Notes under the pieces: model-generated
Told to the model about the DNA's origin: nothing
The model's input: the letters and a program-made list of their open reading frames with translations, nothing else
Databases searched by the model: none
Assembly: GCA_038502055.1 (NCBI GenBank)
Contig: JAXRKN010000044.1
Coordinates: 840,001-904,000 of the forward strand
Source: Tanytarsus gracilentus
Lineage: Eukaryota > Arthropoda > Insecta > Diptera > Chironomidae
Length of the DNA stretch: 64,000 nucleotides
Direction of reading: 5' to 3'
Shown: positions 63,701 through 64,000 of the stretch, one piece after another
How the letters are laid out: the number at the start of each line of letters is the position of its first letter
How positions within the stretch are numbered: the first letter of the stretch is position 1
Program-made: the position numbers and the translations under genes

Positions 63701-64000
63701 CTCATAAAAATTTATTTGAAATAAAATTCATTCATGACCGAGTAAGAGAGAAAACATTTGGCTGAAAATACGAAAAAGCAATTATCGGACTCAATCAAAG
63801 TGCTTCCACATGGTGCGAGAGCAATTTTCTGTGTGCCGAGGATAAATTGCGCGCGAAGAAGAGGAAAAAACCGAGGCAGTAATTTCTATTTTATGTGTAC
63901 GCAAACAGACCATCCATCCGTTGAACATCTGGTCGGAGAGCTTTAACTTCCTTCAATTGCCGATAGCCTCCGTCGCGGCCACAACACAACGCTCCCACCC
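60713..64000. other. Upstream region of net, no coding exon seen
   Basis: It should contain the 5' intron and possibly the promoter of net on the minus strand. Sequence is AT-rich, with a short palindrome AAAGAC-ATTT-GTCTTT near 60940. No supported exon. The last 100 bases are more GC-rich and may be approaching another feature outside the window. Confidence 0.4.

Noticed and set aside
1..64000. CRISPR arrays, bacterial operons, rRNA genes, retroviral or LTR coding regions
   Set aside because: None seen; the genes are spliced eukaryotic genes, and the tandem arrays have no spacer structure.

Overview
The window looks like nuclear DNA of an insect, most likely a dipteran and perhaps a midge-like nematoceran. 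It is strongly AT-rich, its genes have canonical GT-AG introns mostly of 48-80 bp, and several proteins read as insect orthologues (Miro, NRBP/Madm, insect-type dopamine N-acetyltransferase, the bHLH factor net). The species was not identified. All exon models were built by eye from reading frames and splice sites; every listed multi-exon CDS sums to a whole number of codons.

Layout. 1-12.1 kb is a compact gene cluster: a small secreted orphan (+), a CYP4 cytochrome P450 (+), APC10 (-), two tandem papain-family cysteine proteases (+,+), a small helical protein (+) only 12 nt upstream of sepiapterin reductase (+), a small acidic membrane protein (+), and the mitochondrial GTPase Miro (-). 12.1-18 kb is gene-poor. 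It carries the larger of two copies of a short-ended repeat element (the other is at 0.1-0.6 kb), here swollen by 19-bp and 25-bp tandem arrays. 16.9-29.4 kb is NRBP/Madm (-), with a 9.2-kb first intron and a possible alternative last exon. 29.4-38.9 kb is non-coding apart from a candidate promoter for dopamine N-acetyltransferase (+, 38.9-40.7 kb). A mitochondrial J-domain protein (-) and mitochondrial aconitase (+) follow, head to head across about 385 bp. 45.4-59.8 kb is a gene desert ending at net (-, 59.8-60.7 kb), with more non-coding DNA to the window end; it is plausibly regulatory DNA for this developmental factor.

How the genes relate. Most are unrelated housekeeping or physiological genes. 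Three products act at mitochondria (Miro on the outer membrane, aconitase and the J-protein inside), and the latter two share a probable bidirectional promoter. The cysteine proteases are a local duplication with a conserved intron position. The most unusual points are the two repeat copies, whose short inverted ends co-vary within each copy (a Helentron/DINE-1-like architecture), an in-frame 63-nt cassette exon before the Miro membrane anchor, the very tightly spaced gene pair ahead of sepiapterin reductase, and a possible alternative C-terminus for NRBP.
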